From the NCBI GenBank assembly GCA_937889645.1, contig CALBZE010000121.1:1-53463 (forward strand): a DNA stretch of 53,463 nt, given 5' to 3'. The position numbers and the translations under genes were made by a program. The notes under the pieces are model-generated. The model made no database searches. It was not told where the DNA came from and worked only from the letters and a program-made list of their open reading frames with translations. Position 1 is the first letter of the stretch; the number at the start of each line of letters is the position of its first letter. Below, in pieces: positions 43,035 to 51,639 of the stretch. This stretch comes from an uncultured bacterium (GTDB lineage Bacteria; Gemmatimonadota; Gemmatimonadetes; Longimicrobiales; RSA9).

Positions 43035-43577
43035 CTACCGCCACCCCCTTCCGCGCCGGCCGGGGCCAGAATACGTCGGTCCGAGGTCGCCGTAAAGGCG
43101 ACGGCGCAGCCGCGCCTCGCGGCCGATTTCCGCGAGCCGTGGCGTGTACGTCCCGCGGGGCGTCTCATCCCACGCACGGTCCTCGGCGTACCCGGCGCGG
43201 CCGCTGTAATCCGTCGTCGGGCCGGCCAGGTCCCCGTAGTCGAGGTCGTACGAATGGATCCCGCGGACGGGGTAGCCGCGCGCGGGTTTGCCGGGGAGCC
43301 GCGCACGTGCGGCGAATTCCCGGTACTCCGCGGCGTACGGCCGGCCGGACTCAGGACGTCGCCGCGGAGCGTATTCGGCGGTGTACTCGAGCCCGTACCG
43401 GGCGCCGCGCTCCAGGCCGTACGACTCGCCGTAACCCCGTGGGCGGCCCGGGCGGCGGCGTCGGCTCGCCCGGCCGCGCCGTCGCGCGCCGGGGCGGTCG
43501 GACGCGCGCCCCGAGCCGGGCCGGAAAGGCGCGCCCGCCCGGCCGCGCCACAGGTACTCCCGGGAATACTCGTCCAT
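43035..43577 (-). CDS. Arg/Gly/Tyr-rich low-complexity protein
   Basis: The 180-residue protein has a biased composition with many Arg, Gly, Tyr and Ala (YGLERGARYGLEYTAEY, PYAAEYREF, DYGDLAGPTTDYSG). No known domain, signal peptide or membrane helix is seen, so it is probably disordered. A GGGGAGG site shortly before the ATG supports translation. It is 15 bases downstream of the BON-domain gene, which has similar YGAEY/RGYG patches, so the two likely work together. Function is unknown. Confidence 0.7.
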   Translation of the reverse strand: MDEYSREYLWRGRAGAPFRPGSGRASDRPGARRRGRASRRRRPGRPRGYGESYGLERGARYGLEYTAEYAPRRRPESGRPYAAEYREFAARARLPGKPARGYPVRGIHSYDLDYGDLAGPTTDYSGRAGYAEDRAWDETPRGTYTPRLAEIGREARLRRRLYGDLGPTYSGPGRRGRGWR

Positions 43578-43592
43578 GGTGGTCCTCCCCTT

Positions 43593-44636
43593 TCAGGCGT
43601 CGGAGGGCGCGCCGCCGCCGGGTGCGGCCGCGCGGGTCGTAGGCGCGGATGCGGCGTCCGGCGCGGGTCCGGACGGCGCGTCGGGCAGCGCGCCGCCATC
43701 GGCCGCCTTGCGTGCGCCGGATCGCCTGCCGCCGCGGCTCCCCGTGGAGCGCCTCCCCGTCGCACGCCCGGTCACGGTGCGGCCGGCCATCCGGCTGCGG
43801 GTGGTCCGCTTCCCGGCTTTCGGAGGCGACGGTTCCTCGACGACCTCCTCGATCGCCTCCTCGCCCCGGTCTGTCCCAACCGGCTCGCCAGCCTCCGCCC
43901 GCGCGACGGGGAGCTCTGGCGTCCGGGTCGCGTCGCCCTCGGTCCCGATCCACTCCGGCGACTCGACCTCCAGCTCGGTCCTCACGCCCCGCACGCCGTC
44001 CACGTCCCAGGCGTCATCGGTCGCGTAGCGGATCTCGTCGAAGCTGGCGAGCGTGCCGCGCAGCGTTACGACGCCGTCCTCGACCTCGACCTGTATGCGG
44101 TCGGCGTCGACCCAGGTATCGTAGAAGAGCGCTTCTTCGACGTCGGCGCGGATCTGGTCGTCGGAGCGGCGGCGGCGGCGGAGACGGTGGTGGTAGGGGC
44201 CGTATCCGTAGCGGGCGGGGCCGAGCGGCTCACCGTACTCGCGCTCGGACCAGGAATAACCGCCGCGCGTGGCGGGGCTGGTCGGGCGACGCGGCCGGAC
44301 ATCCGCGCCGCGCATCGTCGGGGTGTGGCGTCCGCGGGAGCCGACCTGGTAGCCGTGCTCGTAGTCGTAGTTGGTCCCGCCGTAGCCCCTGCCGCCGACG
44401 TAGCCGCCGCCCCACTCGAACTCGAACTCGTCGACCGGGTTCAGCCCGGAACGGAGCTGCCCGGCCTGGTACGACCCACGGCTCCGGAGCGCGCCGCCGC
44501 GGTACCCGAGCCCGTAGCCGCGGAACCCTGCGCTGTATGGAGCCTCGTATTCGGCGCCGTACTCGCCGCGGCCGATCGGCTCGTCGTCGCTCCAGGCTCC
44601 CCGACGCGCGTACCTCGACTCGCGATCCTGTGGCAT
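43593..44636 (-). CDS. BON-domain protein with Gly/Tyr-rich head and basic Ala/Pro-rich tail
   Basis: The 347-residue protein has three parts. Residues 1 to about 155 are Gly/Tyr/Arg-rich (GEYGAEYEAPYSAGFRGYG). A single BON domain occupies about 158-228 (SDDQIRADVEEALFYD, IQVEVEDGVVTLRGTLAS, GVRGVRTELEV). The rest is acidic, then Lys/Arg/Gly-rich (AGKRTTRSRMAGRTVTGR), then Ala/Pro. There is no signal peptide, so unlike OsmY-type BON proteins it appears cytoplasmic. The basic tail suggests nucleic acid binding, but this is inference. A GGGGAGGG ribosome binding site lies before the ATG. Confidence 0.82.
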   Translation of the reverse strand: MPQDRESRYARRGAWSDDEPIGRGEYGAEYEAPYSAGFRGYGLGYRGGALRSRGSYQAGQLRSGLNPVDEFEFEWGGGYVGGRGYGGTNYDYEHGYQVGSRGRHTPTMRGADVRPRRPTSPATRGGYSWSEREYGEPLGPARYGYGPYHHRLRRRRRSDDQIRADVEEALFYDTWVDADRIQVEVEDGVVTLRGTLASFDEIRYATDDAWDVDGVRGVRTELEVESPEWIGTEGDATRTPELPVARAEAGEPVGTDRGEEAIEEVVEEPSPPKAGKRTTRSRMAGRTVTGRATGRRSTGSRGGRRSGARKAADGGALPDAPSGPAPDAASAPTTRAAAPGGGAPSDA

Positions 44637-44695
44637 GGTCGACCCTCCCCTGTGGTGGCGGAAATGCGAAGGCGCGGGCCAGCGGGGGAGGCAAT

Positions 44696-44735
44696 CTTCA
44701 TTCCACCCCGGCGAGCTTCATTCCGCCACGGCGGG
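44696..44735. repeat. Imperfect 20-bp direct duplication at the end of the phosphodiesterase gene
   Basis: Two adjacent 20-bp units beginning CTTCATTCC match at 17 of 20 positions. The second holds the last codons and the stop of the phosphodiesterase gene; the first lies beyond it. It is a small local duplication. Confidence 0.7.
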
Positions 44736-45650
44736 GGAGGCGCGCCGGCGGGCGGGAGCGGGCGGCCGGCCGTACCGGTCGGTCAGGATGTCGGCCAGGA
44801 GATCGGGCCGGTCCGTGACGATGCCGTCGACGCCCCAATCCAGGAGGCGCTGCATGTCGTCGGCGTCGTTCACCGTCCAGATGTGGACGGCGACGCCGTG
44901 CCGGTGGAACTCGCGCACGAGCGAGGGCGTCACGATGCGCCGGCCGTTCCAGGTCTCGGGGATCTGCGCGGCCACCACGTCCGACTTCCATAGCCGGCCC
45001 AACCGCAGATGGTGCAGGACGAAAAGACGCCTCACGTCGCTCGACGAGGCGCTGATCGGACCCGGATAGTCGTCCAGCTCGGTACGGTACGCGTCCGACT
45101 CCCCGGCGACGATCACCCGATCCACGGCGCCGGCCCGGCGGATCGCCTCCAGCAGCGGCCGCTGCGCCGCCGCCGTCTTGAGCTCGATCGTGAGGCGAGT
45201 GTTGGGGAGCGCTTCGAGCACTTCCTCGATCGTCGGGACGCGCACGCCCCGGCCCCGGAACGGGAACGTCGCGCCGCCGTCGGGCGTGAAGCGGTAACCG
45301 GCGTCGAGCCACTTCAGCTCGGCGAGCGTCATGTCGGCGACGGCTCCGGTGCCGTCCGTCGTCCGGTCCACCGTCGGGTCGTGCATGACGACGCAGTGCC
45401 CGTCCGCCGTGGCGCGCACGTCCAGCTCGATCATGTCGGCGGCCCAATCCTCGACGGCCTGCCGGAACGCCTCGAGCGTGTTCTCGGGAGCGAGTCCGGA
45501 CCCGCCGCGGTGAGCGATCAGGAGCGGCCCGCCTTCCAGGACCGGGTGCCGGAAGCCACGCGCCCCCGGGCGCTTCGCGAGGAGCAGGAAGCCGACCGCC
45601 GCGCCCGCGCCGGCGCCGAGGATGGGGAGCAGCCTGCGCAAGAGGATCAT
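44718..45650 (-). CDS. Glycerophosphodiester phosphodiesterase
   Basis: The 310-residue protein has an N-terminal membrane helix (LLPILGAGAGAAVGFLLLA) and a GDPD TIM-barrel domain. Catalytic motifs are IAHRGGSGLAPENTLEAF, MIELDVRATADGHCVVMHDPTVDRTT and the late VHIWTVNDADDMQRLLDWGVDGIVTDRPD. It would hydrolyse glycerophosphodiesters to glycerol-3-phosphate, probably at the outer face of the membrane. It uses ATG 45650, before the helix, with AGGTGG upstream. It diverges from the small gene at 45897 across 246 bases in which I see no clear promoter. Confidence 0.9.
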   Translation of the reverse strand: MILLRRLLPILGAGAGAAVGFLLLAKRPGARGFRHPVLEGGPLLIAHRGGSGLAPENTLEAFRQAVEDWAADMIELDVRATADGHCVVMHDPTVDRTTDGTGAVADMTLAELKWLDAGYRFTPDGGATFPFRGRGVRVPTIEEVLEALPNTRLTIELKTAAAQRPLLEAIRRAGAVDRVIVAGESDAYRTELDDYPGPISASSSDVRRLFVLHHLRLGRLWKSDVVAAQIPETWNGRRIVTPSLVREFHRHGVAVHIWTVNDADDMQRLLDWGVDGIVTDRPDLLADILTDRYGRPPAPARRRASPAVAE

Positions 45651-45896
45651 CGTCGTTCGCCACCTTTCGTCCGATGCTGGGTTCGGCCGGACGGCCACGT
45701 CCGTCGGCCGATTCGCCGCCCCCGGGGAGAACGCGCGCCCAAAGCTACGGCCGGGCGCGTGGCGGGGCAAACGACGTGCCCGGACGGCGCCCCGGGCCGG
45801 GCCCTCCGCCCGACCGCCCACGCCAACGCCTTCCCGGGCATACGCCTTGCGCCCCGCCCGAGAACGAACACGTCACGGCGCACCCCGGAGGCTCGA

Positions 45897-46232
45897 GTGA
45901 CCGATCGAAAGGAACGCACCGACAGAGAGCGCGAGGCTACGCGGCAATCGAACGCCCAGCGCCGCGCGGCGCTCCGGCGCGAGGCGGCGCACCGGCAGCC
46001 GTACCGCGAGCTGACCGACATCGAGGAGGCGGACATCGGCGTCGAAGGCGTCGCCGGGGAGGGCGAGGAGGAGAGCGGGACGGTGCCGGGCTCGGTCGCC
46101 GGGACGACCGGGACCGCCGGCCGCGCCGCGGGGATCCAGTCGCCCGGCGCGAGCGCGCCGCCGGTGCGAGGGATCGATCCGGACGAGGTCCGCGGCAAGG
46201 TCGGGCGACTGCGGCCGAAAGACGGGGCGTGA
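45897..46232 (+). CDS. Small hydrophilic protein of unknown function
   Basis: The 111-residue protein starts at GTG 45897 with a strong GGAGG site 5 bases upstream. Residues 1-35 are highly charged (TDRKERTDREREATRQSNAQ). The middle is acidic (LTDIEEADIGVEGVAGEGEEE), the next part Gly/Thr-rich, and the end basic (VRGKVGRLRPKDGA). No domain is recognised. The composition resembles disordered stress-type proteins. It stands alone on the plus strand, divergent from the phosphodiesterase gene. Confidence 0.6.
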   Translation: MTDRKERTDREREATRQSNAQRRAALRREAAHRQPYRELTDIEEADIGVEGVAGEGEEESGTVPGSVAGTTGTAGRAAGIQSPGASAPPVRGIDPDEVRGKVGRLRPKDGA

Positions 46233-46241
46233 CCGGCGCAT

Positions 46242-46257
46242 CACGCCGCGCGGCGTG
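46242..46257. terminator. Palindrome in a convergent gap, candidate terminator
   Basis: The perfect 16-base palindrome CACGCCGCGCGGCGTG lies 9 bases after the small gene's stop and before the convergent DUF72 gene's stop. It could form a 6-bp stem with a 4-base loop. There is no T-run. Confidence 0.35.
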
Positions 46258-46322
46258 TCGGACGCGTAACGGCGCACGGCGGATCGGGGCCCGGACGCCG
46301 CCGGCCGCGTGCGGGACCGGGC

Positions 46323-47237
46323 TCACGCCGCGCGCCGCGTCGCCTCCGGCGCCTCCTCCGGCAGCCGCCGCGCATACGCCTTCAACTCCTCCGGGAACGC
46401 CTCGATGAGCTCGGCGGGGGCCGGCGCCTTCCGGCCGGTGAGGATCTTGCGGAATTGCACCGCGTTGACCACCGACTTCCCGCGGCTGTGGTTGTTGAAG
46501 ACGACGTCGACCACGCGCGTCCTGCGGTCGTCGGCGATCTCGCGCGTCCGTTCGACCCACGGCCTCAGTTCCGCCGGCTCGTAGAGGTAGTCGTAGCGCG
46601 CGCCCGCGTCGCCCCCCTTGCGCCACCATTCCTTGTAGTTCCGGCCGTGGACGCGTACGTAACCGACGCGCGCGGTCCCCTTCGCGCTCGGCCGGATCGA
46701 CTTCGCGAAGAGCGGCTGGTCGATGTTCACGAACCCCACGCCCTCTTCGCCGAGCCACGCGTAGAAGTCCGGCTCGTTCCAGCTCTCGTGGCGGACTTCG
46801 ACGACGAGGGGGAACTCCCGGAACGTGTCCACCAGGTCGGCGAGCCACTCCCGGTTCGCCTCCTCGTTCTTGAAGGACCAGGGGAACTGGACCAGGACGG
46901 CGTCGAGCTTGTCCGCGCGCAAGAGCGGCCGCAGCCCGTCGCGCACGGCGCGGACTTCCGCCGCGGACCACACCTCTTCCCGCTCGTGCGTGAACCGGCG
47001 CCAGAGTTTGGCAGAGTAGCGGAAGCCTTCCAGGTCTTCGACGCGTTCCGCCCACCGCTCCGCGACCTCGGGCCGCGCGGGCCGGTAGAAGGTCGAGTTG
47101 ATCTCGATCAGGTCGAGGAACCGCGCCAGGTGGCGGACCGGGTCGAAGCCCTTCGGCTTCTTCTCCGGATAGACGACTCCTTTCCAGTCGCGGTAGTCCC
47201 ACCCGGCGACGCCGATGCGGATCGGTGCCCGGCTCAT
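46323..47237 (-). CDS. DUF72 family TIM-barrel protein
   Basis: The 304-residue protein is a clear DUF72 (YecE-like) member: IRIGVAGWDYRDWKGVVYP, LIEINSTFYRPAR, LVQFPWSFKNEEANREWL, VEVRHESWN and YVRVHGRNYKEWW. The fold is related to endonuclease IV/xylose isomerase barrels, but no activity is established for the family. The ATG overlaps the phosphoribosyltransferase stop (ATGA), so it is the last gene of the operon starting with the Lon-like protease. Confidence 0.92.
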   Translation of the reverse strand: MSRAPIRIGVAGWDYRDWKGVVYPEKKPKGFDPVRHLARFLDLIEINSTFYRPARPEVAERWAERVEDLEGFRYSAKLWRRFTHEREEVWSAAEVRAVRDGLRPLLRADKLDAVLVQFPWSFKNEEANREWLADLVDTFREFPLVVEVRHESWNEPDFYAWLGEEGVGFVNIDQPLFAKSIRPSAKGTARVGYVRVHGRNYKEWWRKGGDAGARYDYLYEPAELRPWVERTREIADDRRTRVVDVVFNNHSRGKSVVNAVQFRKILTGRKAPAPAELIEAFPEELKAYARRLPEEAPEATRRAA

Positions 47238-47887
47238 GCGGCCCCCGTCCGCGCGAGGATCTCGCGCACCTCGTCGTCGCTCAACTGAGGAAAACTCCGG
47301 TACGACAGGCTTATCGCGAAGAACGGCTCGGGCATGGTGACGCAGACGACCTCGTCGGCCACCCGGCCGAGCGTCTCGCACGCAGCGCGCGGCGCCGTCG
47401 GGACCGCCACCACGATGCGCGCGGGGTCCCGCTGGCGGAGCGCCTCGACCGCCGCACGCAGCGTCGAGCCGGTCGCGACGCCGTCGTCCACGAGGATGAC
47501 CGTTTTGCCGGCGACTTCCGGCGGCGGGCGGTCCCCGCGATACTCCGCCTCTCGCCGCTCGAGCTCGCGCCGTTCTTCCTCGGCCACGCGCTCGATGACC
47601 TCCGCCGGCACGCCGGTCAGGGCGACGACCTCCTCGTTCAGCACCCGGATACCGCCGGACGCGATCGCGCCCATCGCCAGCTCCTCCTGTCCCGGTAGCC
47701 CCAGCTTGCGGACGATCAGGACGTCGAACGGCGCGCCGAGCGCGCGAGCCACCTCCGCGCCAACCGGCACGCCGCCGCGCGGCAGCGCGAGAACGAGCAC
47801 GTCCCGCCGCCCGGCGTACTCCGCGAGCCGCTCGGCGAGCGCGCGACCGGCCTCTTCGCGGTCCTCGAAGATCCGTTCCGGCTGCAT
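47234..47887 (-). CDS. Stand-alone type I phosphoribosyltransferase-domain protein
   Basis: The 217-residue PRTase-fold protein has the PRPP motif VILVDDGVATGSTL and a preceding PRGGVPVGAEVARALG loop. The group often appears as an uncharacterised phosphoribosyltransferase next to stress genes, sometimes fused to a dienelactone-hydrolase-like domain, which is absent here. Its substrate is unknown. A GGGAGGGA site lies a few bases before the ATG. It is 86 bases downstream of the PRPP synthetase gene, which could supply its substrate. Confidence 0.88.
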   Translation of the reverse strand: MQPERIFEDREEAGRALAERLAEYAGRRDVLVLALPRGGVPVGAEVARALGAPFDVLIVRKLGLPGQEELAMGAIASGGIRVLNEEVVALTGVPAEVIERVAEEERRELERREAEYRGDRPPPEVAGKTVILVDDGVATGSTLRAAVEALRQRDPARIVVAVPTAPRAACETLGRVADEVVCVTMPEPFFAISLSYRSFPQLSDDEVREILARTGAA

Positions 47888-47973
47888 GCGTCCCTCCCGC
47901 GCCGGCGGGCGGCCGCGACCGCCCCTGACTGGGGTCCAGGCGGTCGCCGGACACCCGCCGGCGTCCACGGCGC

Positions 47974-48891
47974 TCAGCTCCCCGCCCCCACGGTGCGCCG
48001 TATCGCGTCCGCCAGGAGCGGCGCGACCGAGACGACCCGCGCGATCGGCCAGGCGTCGGCGTCGACCGGGATCGTGTCCGTCAGCACGATCTCGCGCAGC
48101 TCGAGCCCCATGAGCCGCTGCCGGGCCGGACCGGTCAGCACACCGTGCGTCGCGGCGACGGTGATCTCCCCTTCCGCGCCGGCGTCGCGCAAGGCGCGCA
48201 CCGCCTCGGCGATCGTGCCGCCGGTCGATATCATGTCGTCGACGATCAGGCACGCCCGCCCGCGCACGTCGCCGAAGACCTGCAGGATCTCGACGCTGGT
48301 GCCGCTGCGACGGTTCTTCTGGAGCACGACGAGGTCGAGGTCGAGGCGCTCGGCCAGCGCGGCGGCACGGTCGGCGGCGCCCAGGTCCGGCGCGACGGCG
48401 ACGGCCCCCTCGGGGAGCCGCCCCGCGAGCGCCTCCGCGAGCGTCGGCACGGCCGATAGCGCGTCGACCGGCGCGCGGAAGAACCCCTCGATCTGCGCCG
48501 TGTGCGCATCCACGACGACGACGCGGTCGATCCCGGCGGCCTCGATCAGGTCCGCGGCGAGCGCGGCCATCACGGGCTGCCCCCGGCTGGCGCGCCGATC
48601 GGACCGGGCGTAGCCGAAGTACGGCACGACCGCGACGATGCGGCGCGCCCCCCCGCGCCGGCATGCGTCCGCGAACGCGAGGAGCTCGATCAGGTGGTCG
48701 TTCACGGGCGGCGACGTCGCCTGGACGACGAAGACGTCGCGACCCTCGACCGCCGCGTCCACGACGAGCGACGTCTCGCCGTCCGGGAAGCGCTCGACGT
48801 CCGCGGCGCCGACCGGCACGCCCAGCTCGGCGGCGATCTGCCAGGCGAGCGCGCGGCTCGCCGTGCCGGCGAGGAGCACGACGTCATTCAC
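47974..48891 (-). CDS. prs: Ribose-phosphate pyrophosphokinase (PRPP synthetase)
   Basis: The 305-residue enzyme makes PRPP from ribose-5-phosphate and ATP. Visible are the N-terminal ALAWQIAAELGVPVG-VERFPDGE block, the ATP site PYFGYARSDR, the VVVDAHTAQIEGFF metal-binding segment and the PRPP loop CLIVDDMISTGGTI. The GTG start overlaps the protease stop (GTGA). It may be a second copy beside a housekeeping enzyme elsewhere, since here it is embedded in a Lon-like/PRTase/DUF72 operon. Confidence 0.92.
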   Translation of the reverse strand: MNDVVLLAGTASRALAWQIAAELGVPVGAADVERFPDGETSLVVDAAVEGRDVFVVQATSPPVNDHLIELLAFADACRRGGARRIVAVVPYFGYARSDRRASRGQPVMAALAADLIEAAGIDRVVVVDAHTAQIEGFFRAPVDALSAVPTLAEALAGRLPEGAVAVAPDLGAADRAAALAERLDLDLVVLQKNRRSGTSVEILQVFGDVRGRACLIVDDMISTGGTIAEAVRALRDAGAEGEITVAATHGVLTGPARQRLMGLELREIVLTDTIPVDADAWPIARVVSVAPLLADAIRRTVGAGS

Positions 48892-51320
48892 TTCCCCGCC
48901 TCGGGGTGCGCGAAGCGCTTCCACTCCGCCGCCCACTGTGTGAGGCGCGCCTTCACCGCGTGATGCACGGTCCCCTCGGGGAACGTCCCGTCCGGGCGCG
49001 CCTCGCCCGCTTCCCGACCGGTCAGGATCGGCCACCCCTCTTCGATCCGGTCGATCGCCCAGATGTGGAATCGGCCGGCTTCGACCGCATCGCGGACGTC
49101 GCGGCGCAGCACCAGGTTGTCGACGTTGCGGCGCGGCACGATCACTCCCTGGCCGTCGAGCCCGACCCGCTCGCACGCGGCGAAGAACCCCTCGATCTTC
49201 TGCGTCACCCCGCCGACCGGCAGGACCTGTCCCTTCTCGCTCACCGCGCCAGTCACCGCGATCCCCTGCCGTAGCGGCACCTCGGCGATCGCCGACATGA
49301 GCGCGTACAGCTCCGCGACCGACGCGCTGTCGCCCTCGACCTCCTCGTACATCTGCTCGAACGAGAGGCTCGCCGAGAGGATGAGCGGCTCGGTCCGGGC
49401 GAACATCCATCCGAGGTAGCCCGAGAGGACGAGGAAGCCCTTGCTGTGCAACGGGCCGCTGAGCTTCGCCTCGCGCTCGATGTTGATCACGCCGCCGGTC
49501 CCCATGTATGCGCTCGCGTGGACGCGGATCGGCCGGCCGAAGAGCGCACCTGCCGCGGAGAGGAGGCCGATCCCGTAGAGCTGGCCGACCCGCTCGCCGC
49601 GCGGCTCGAAGGCCAACACCCCCCGCTCGATCAGCTCGAGCAGCTCGCGCTGCACCCGCTTGTCGCGGCGGTCCCGCTCCTCGATCGCGCGGGCGACGTC
49701 TTCCGCCCGGACCCGCTCGCGCCCCGCCACGCGCGCCCAGTGCGCCGACTCCCGCACCAGGTCCACCACCTCGCCCAGCCGCGCCGACAACTTGCGCTGG
49801 TCGTCGGCGAGTCGAGAGCCCTCCTCGACGATCGCGGCGACGGCGGTCGCGTCGAACGCCGGGAGCGACTCCTCCCGCACGTGCCCGGCGACGAGGCGCG
49901 CGTACGCCCGCTCCGTCTCCGGCGTCCGCTCGATGCTCGATTGAAAGTCGACCTTGACCTTGAACAGCTCGGAGAACTCCGTGTCGAGCGAGCGGAGCAG
50001 GTAGTAGAGCGCCGGTTCGCCGATCAGGATGACCTTCAGGTGCGCGGGGACCGGCTCGGGCTCCATCGCGTCCACCACGGCCAGCGCGAGCTCGGCGGTC
50101 GACTCGGCGGGGCGCAGCTCGCGGGAACGCAGCGCCCGCTTGAGCGCGGCCCAGGCGAGCGGCCGGGTCAGTACGTCCACCGCCTGCAGGATCAGGTAGC
50201 CGCCATTGGCGCGGTGGAGCGCGCCCGGCGCGATCCGCCCGATGTCGGCGACCATGGTCCCGAACTGGAAGCGCACGCCCATGCTCCCGAGCAGGTTGCG
50301 CAGGTGCGGGTCCGGCTCCTCGACGACGGGGGCGCCCGTCCCCGGCTCGTGCGTGACCAGCACGTTCACGGTGTAGCGCCGGAAGAAGTCCTCCCCCGAC
50401 GCGCCGAGGAGCGCGGCCGCGGCAAGCGCGCCCGCCTCGGACTGCTCGTCGGGCCGGGTCGAGAAGTGCTCGGCGTTCGCGACGACGTCCTCACACACCG
50501 CGTCGAGGTACGACGCGACGTCGGGCGAGTCCTTGTAGCGCTCCTTCAGCGCCGCGATGCGGAACGCGACCATGCTCCGCGCGACGTCGCGGTTCAGCTC
50601 CTCGATCCGCTCCCGCGCCTCGCGCGTCAGCTCCTGGATGTGCCGCTGCACCGTGGCGACGCGCTCCGTCGCCTCGCGCACGTGCCGGTCGATCTCCTCG
50701 CGCTCCGCCTCCGGGAGCGCCAGATAGGTCTCACGGTCGAGCGGCTGGCCGTCCCGCGCCGGGACGACCATGATCGCGTTCGGGCTGCCGACCAGCGCGA
50801 CGTACGGATCGCGCTCGAACTCGCGCCTGAGCCCGTCCAGCTCGGCGTTCGCCCGCTCCTGCGGCTCCTCGAGGAGCGCGGCGCGTCGCTTGGACACCGC
50901 GTCCGAGGCCAGCGCGTCCGGGATCGAGTCGCGCAGTTCCGCGATCAGGTCGCTCACGTCCTTGGCGAACGCCGGCGCGCGGCCGGTCTCGAGCTCCAGC
51001 ACGCGCGCGCGGCGCGGGTTCCGGAAGTCCGAGACGAAGCAGCGGTCCGGCGGCGTGGGGCGCGACTTCGCGTGCTCCCGCACGGTGCGCCGGACCAGCG
51101 TCGTGCGGCCGGTTCCGGGCTCGCCCAGGACGAAGATGTTGTAGCCCGCATCGCTCATGGCGAGGCCGAACTGGAGCGCGGCCATCGCGTCCGGCTGGCC
51201 GAACTCCGTGGCGACGGGGTCCAGTTCGTCCGTCGTGTCGAAGCCCAGGTTCTCCGGTAGGCATGGCCGGTACAGTCGCGAGGCCGCGAGCGGCGCCGGG
51301 TCGCTTCCGCCTTCCTTCAT
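48888..51320 (-). CDS. Lon-like ATP-dependent protease (AAA_32 / S16 family)
   Basis: The 810-residue protease has an AAA_32-type ATPase with Walker A GEPGTGRT and the family segment HRANGGYLILQA, a long helical insertion (about residues 130-260), and a C-terminal S16 domain. The catalytic dyad is Ser665 (EGDSASVAEL) and Lys708 (GGVTQKIEGFF), 43 residues apart as in Lon. It lacks the Lon N-terminal substrate domain and shows no membrane segments, unlike archaeal LonB. The ATG at 51320 is chosen for its GAGGGAG site. It is first in a four-gene operon. Confidence 0.93.
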   Translation of the reverse strand: MKEGGSDPAPLAASRLYRPCLPENLGFDTTDELDPVATEFGQPDAMAALQFGLAMSDAGYNIFVLGEPGTGRTTLVRRTVREHAKSRPTPPDRCFVSDFRNPRRARVLELETGRAPAFAKDVSDLIAELRDSIPDALASDAVSKRRAALLEEPQERANAELDGLRREFERDPYVALVGSPNAIMVVPARDGQPLDRETYLALPEAEREEIDRHVREATERVATVQRHIQELTREARERIEELNRDVARSMVAFRIAALKERYKDSPDVASYLDAVCEDVVANAEHFSTRPDEQSEAGALAAAALLGASGEDFFRRYTVNVLVTHEPGTGAPVVEEPDPHLRNLLGSMGVRFQFGTMVADIGRIAPGALHRANGGYLILQAVDVLTRPLAWAALKRALRSRELRPAESTAELALAVVDAMEPEPVPAHLKVILIGEPALYYLLRSLDTEFSELFKVKVDFQSSIERTPETERAYARLVAGHVREESLPAFDATAVAAIVEEGSRLADDQRKLSARLGEVVDLVRESAHWARVAGRERVRAEDVARAIEERDRRDKRVQRELLELIERGVLAFEPRGERVGQLYGIGLLSAAGALFGRPIRVHASAYMGTGGVINIEREAKLSGPLHSKGFLVLSGYLGWMFARTEPLILSASLSFEQMYEEVEGDSASVAELYALMSAIAEVPLRQGIAVTGAVSEKGQVLPVGGVTQKIEGFFAACERVGLDGQGVIVPRRNVDNLVLRRDVRDAVEAGRFHIWAIDRIEEGWPILTGREAGEARPDGTFPEGTVHHAVKARLTQWAAEWKRFAHPEAGK

Positions 51321-51389
51321 GATCCGCTCCCTCACCGCGGGTGGATGCCGGAGCAATACTCCCGTGCAGTATCCGTGCGCGGCGCACGT

Positions 51390-51632
51390 TCACGTGGTGG
51401 ATCGGTGGCGTTCGCTCGACTGCCCCAACTCCTCCTGGCGGACCGGGATGACGCTGATCCGGCCGTCCGGCTCGAGGATCACCCACTTGACCTGCTGCAG
51501 GACGATGTCGGGAATCAGGATCAGCGTGACCAGGTCGAAGGGCGTGAGTTCGCTGAATTCCCGCTTCCCCAGCACCCGGAGCGCGAGCATGAGGAAGACG
51601 TAGAGGACGGCGACGCGAACGACCGTTTCCAT
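51390..51632 (-). CDS. Internally shortened DUF421 (YetF-like) protein
   Basis: Only 80 residues long. Residues 1-46 match the start of DUF421/YetF membrane proteins (AVLYVFLMLALRVLGKREFSELTPFDLVTLILIPDIVLQQ). Residues 47-60 match the end of the family (VKWVILEPDGRISVIP). The remaining membrane helices and most of the soluble domain, roughly 90 residues, are missing, yet the frame is intact. It is either a remnant of an in-frame deletion or a minimal variant. It follows the membrane gene at 51640 by 7 bases. No function can be assigned. Confidence 0.7.
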   Translation of the reverse strand: METVVRVAVLYVFLMLALRVLGKREFSELTPFDLVTLILIPDIVLQQVKWVILEPDGRISVIPVRQEELGQSSERHRSTT

Positions 51633-51639
51633 CGGCGCC

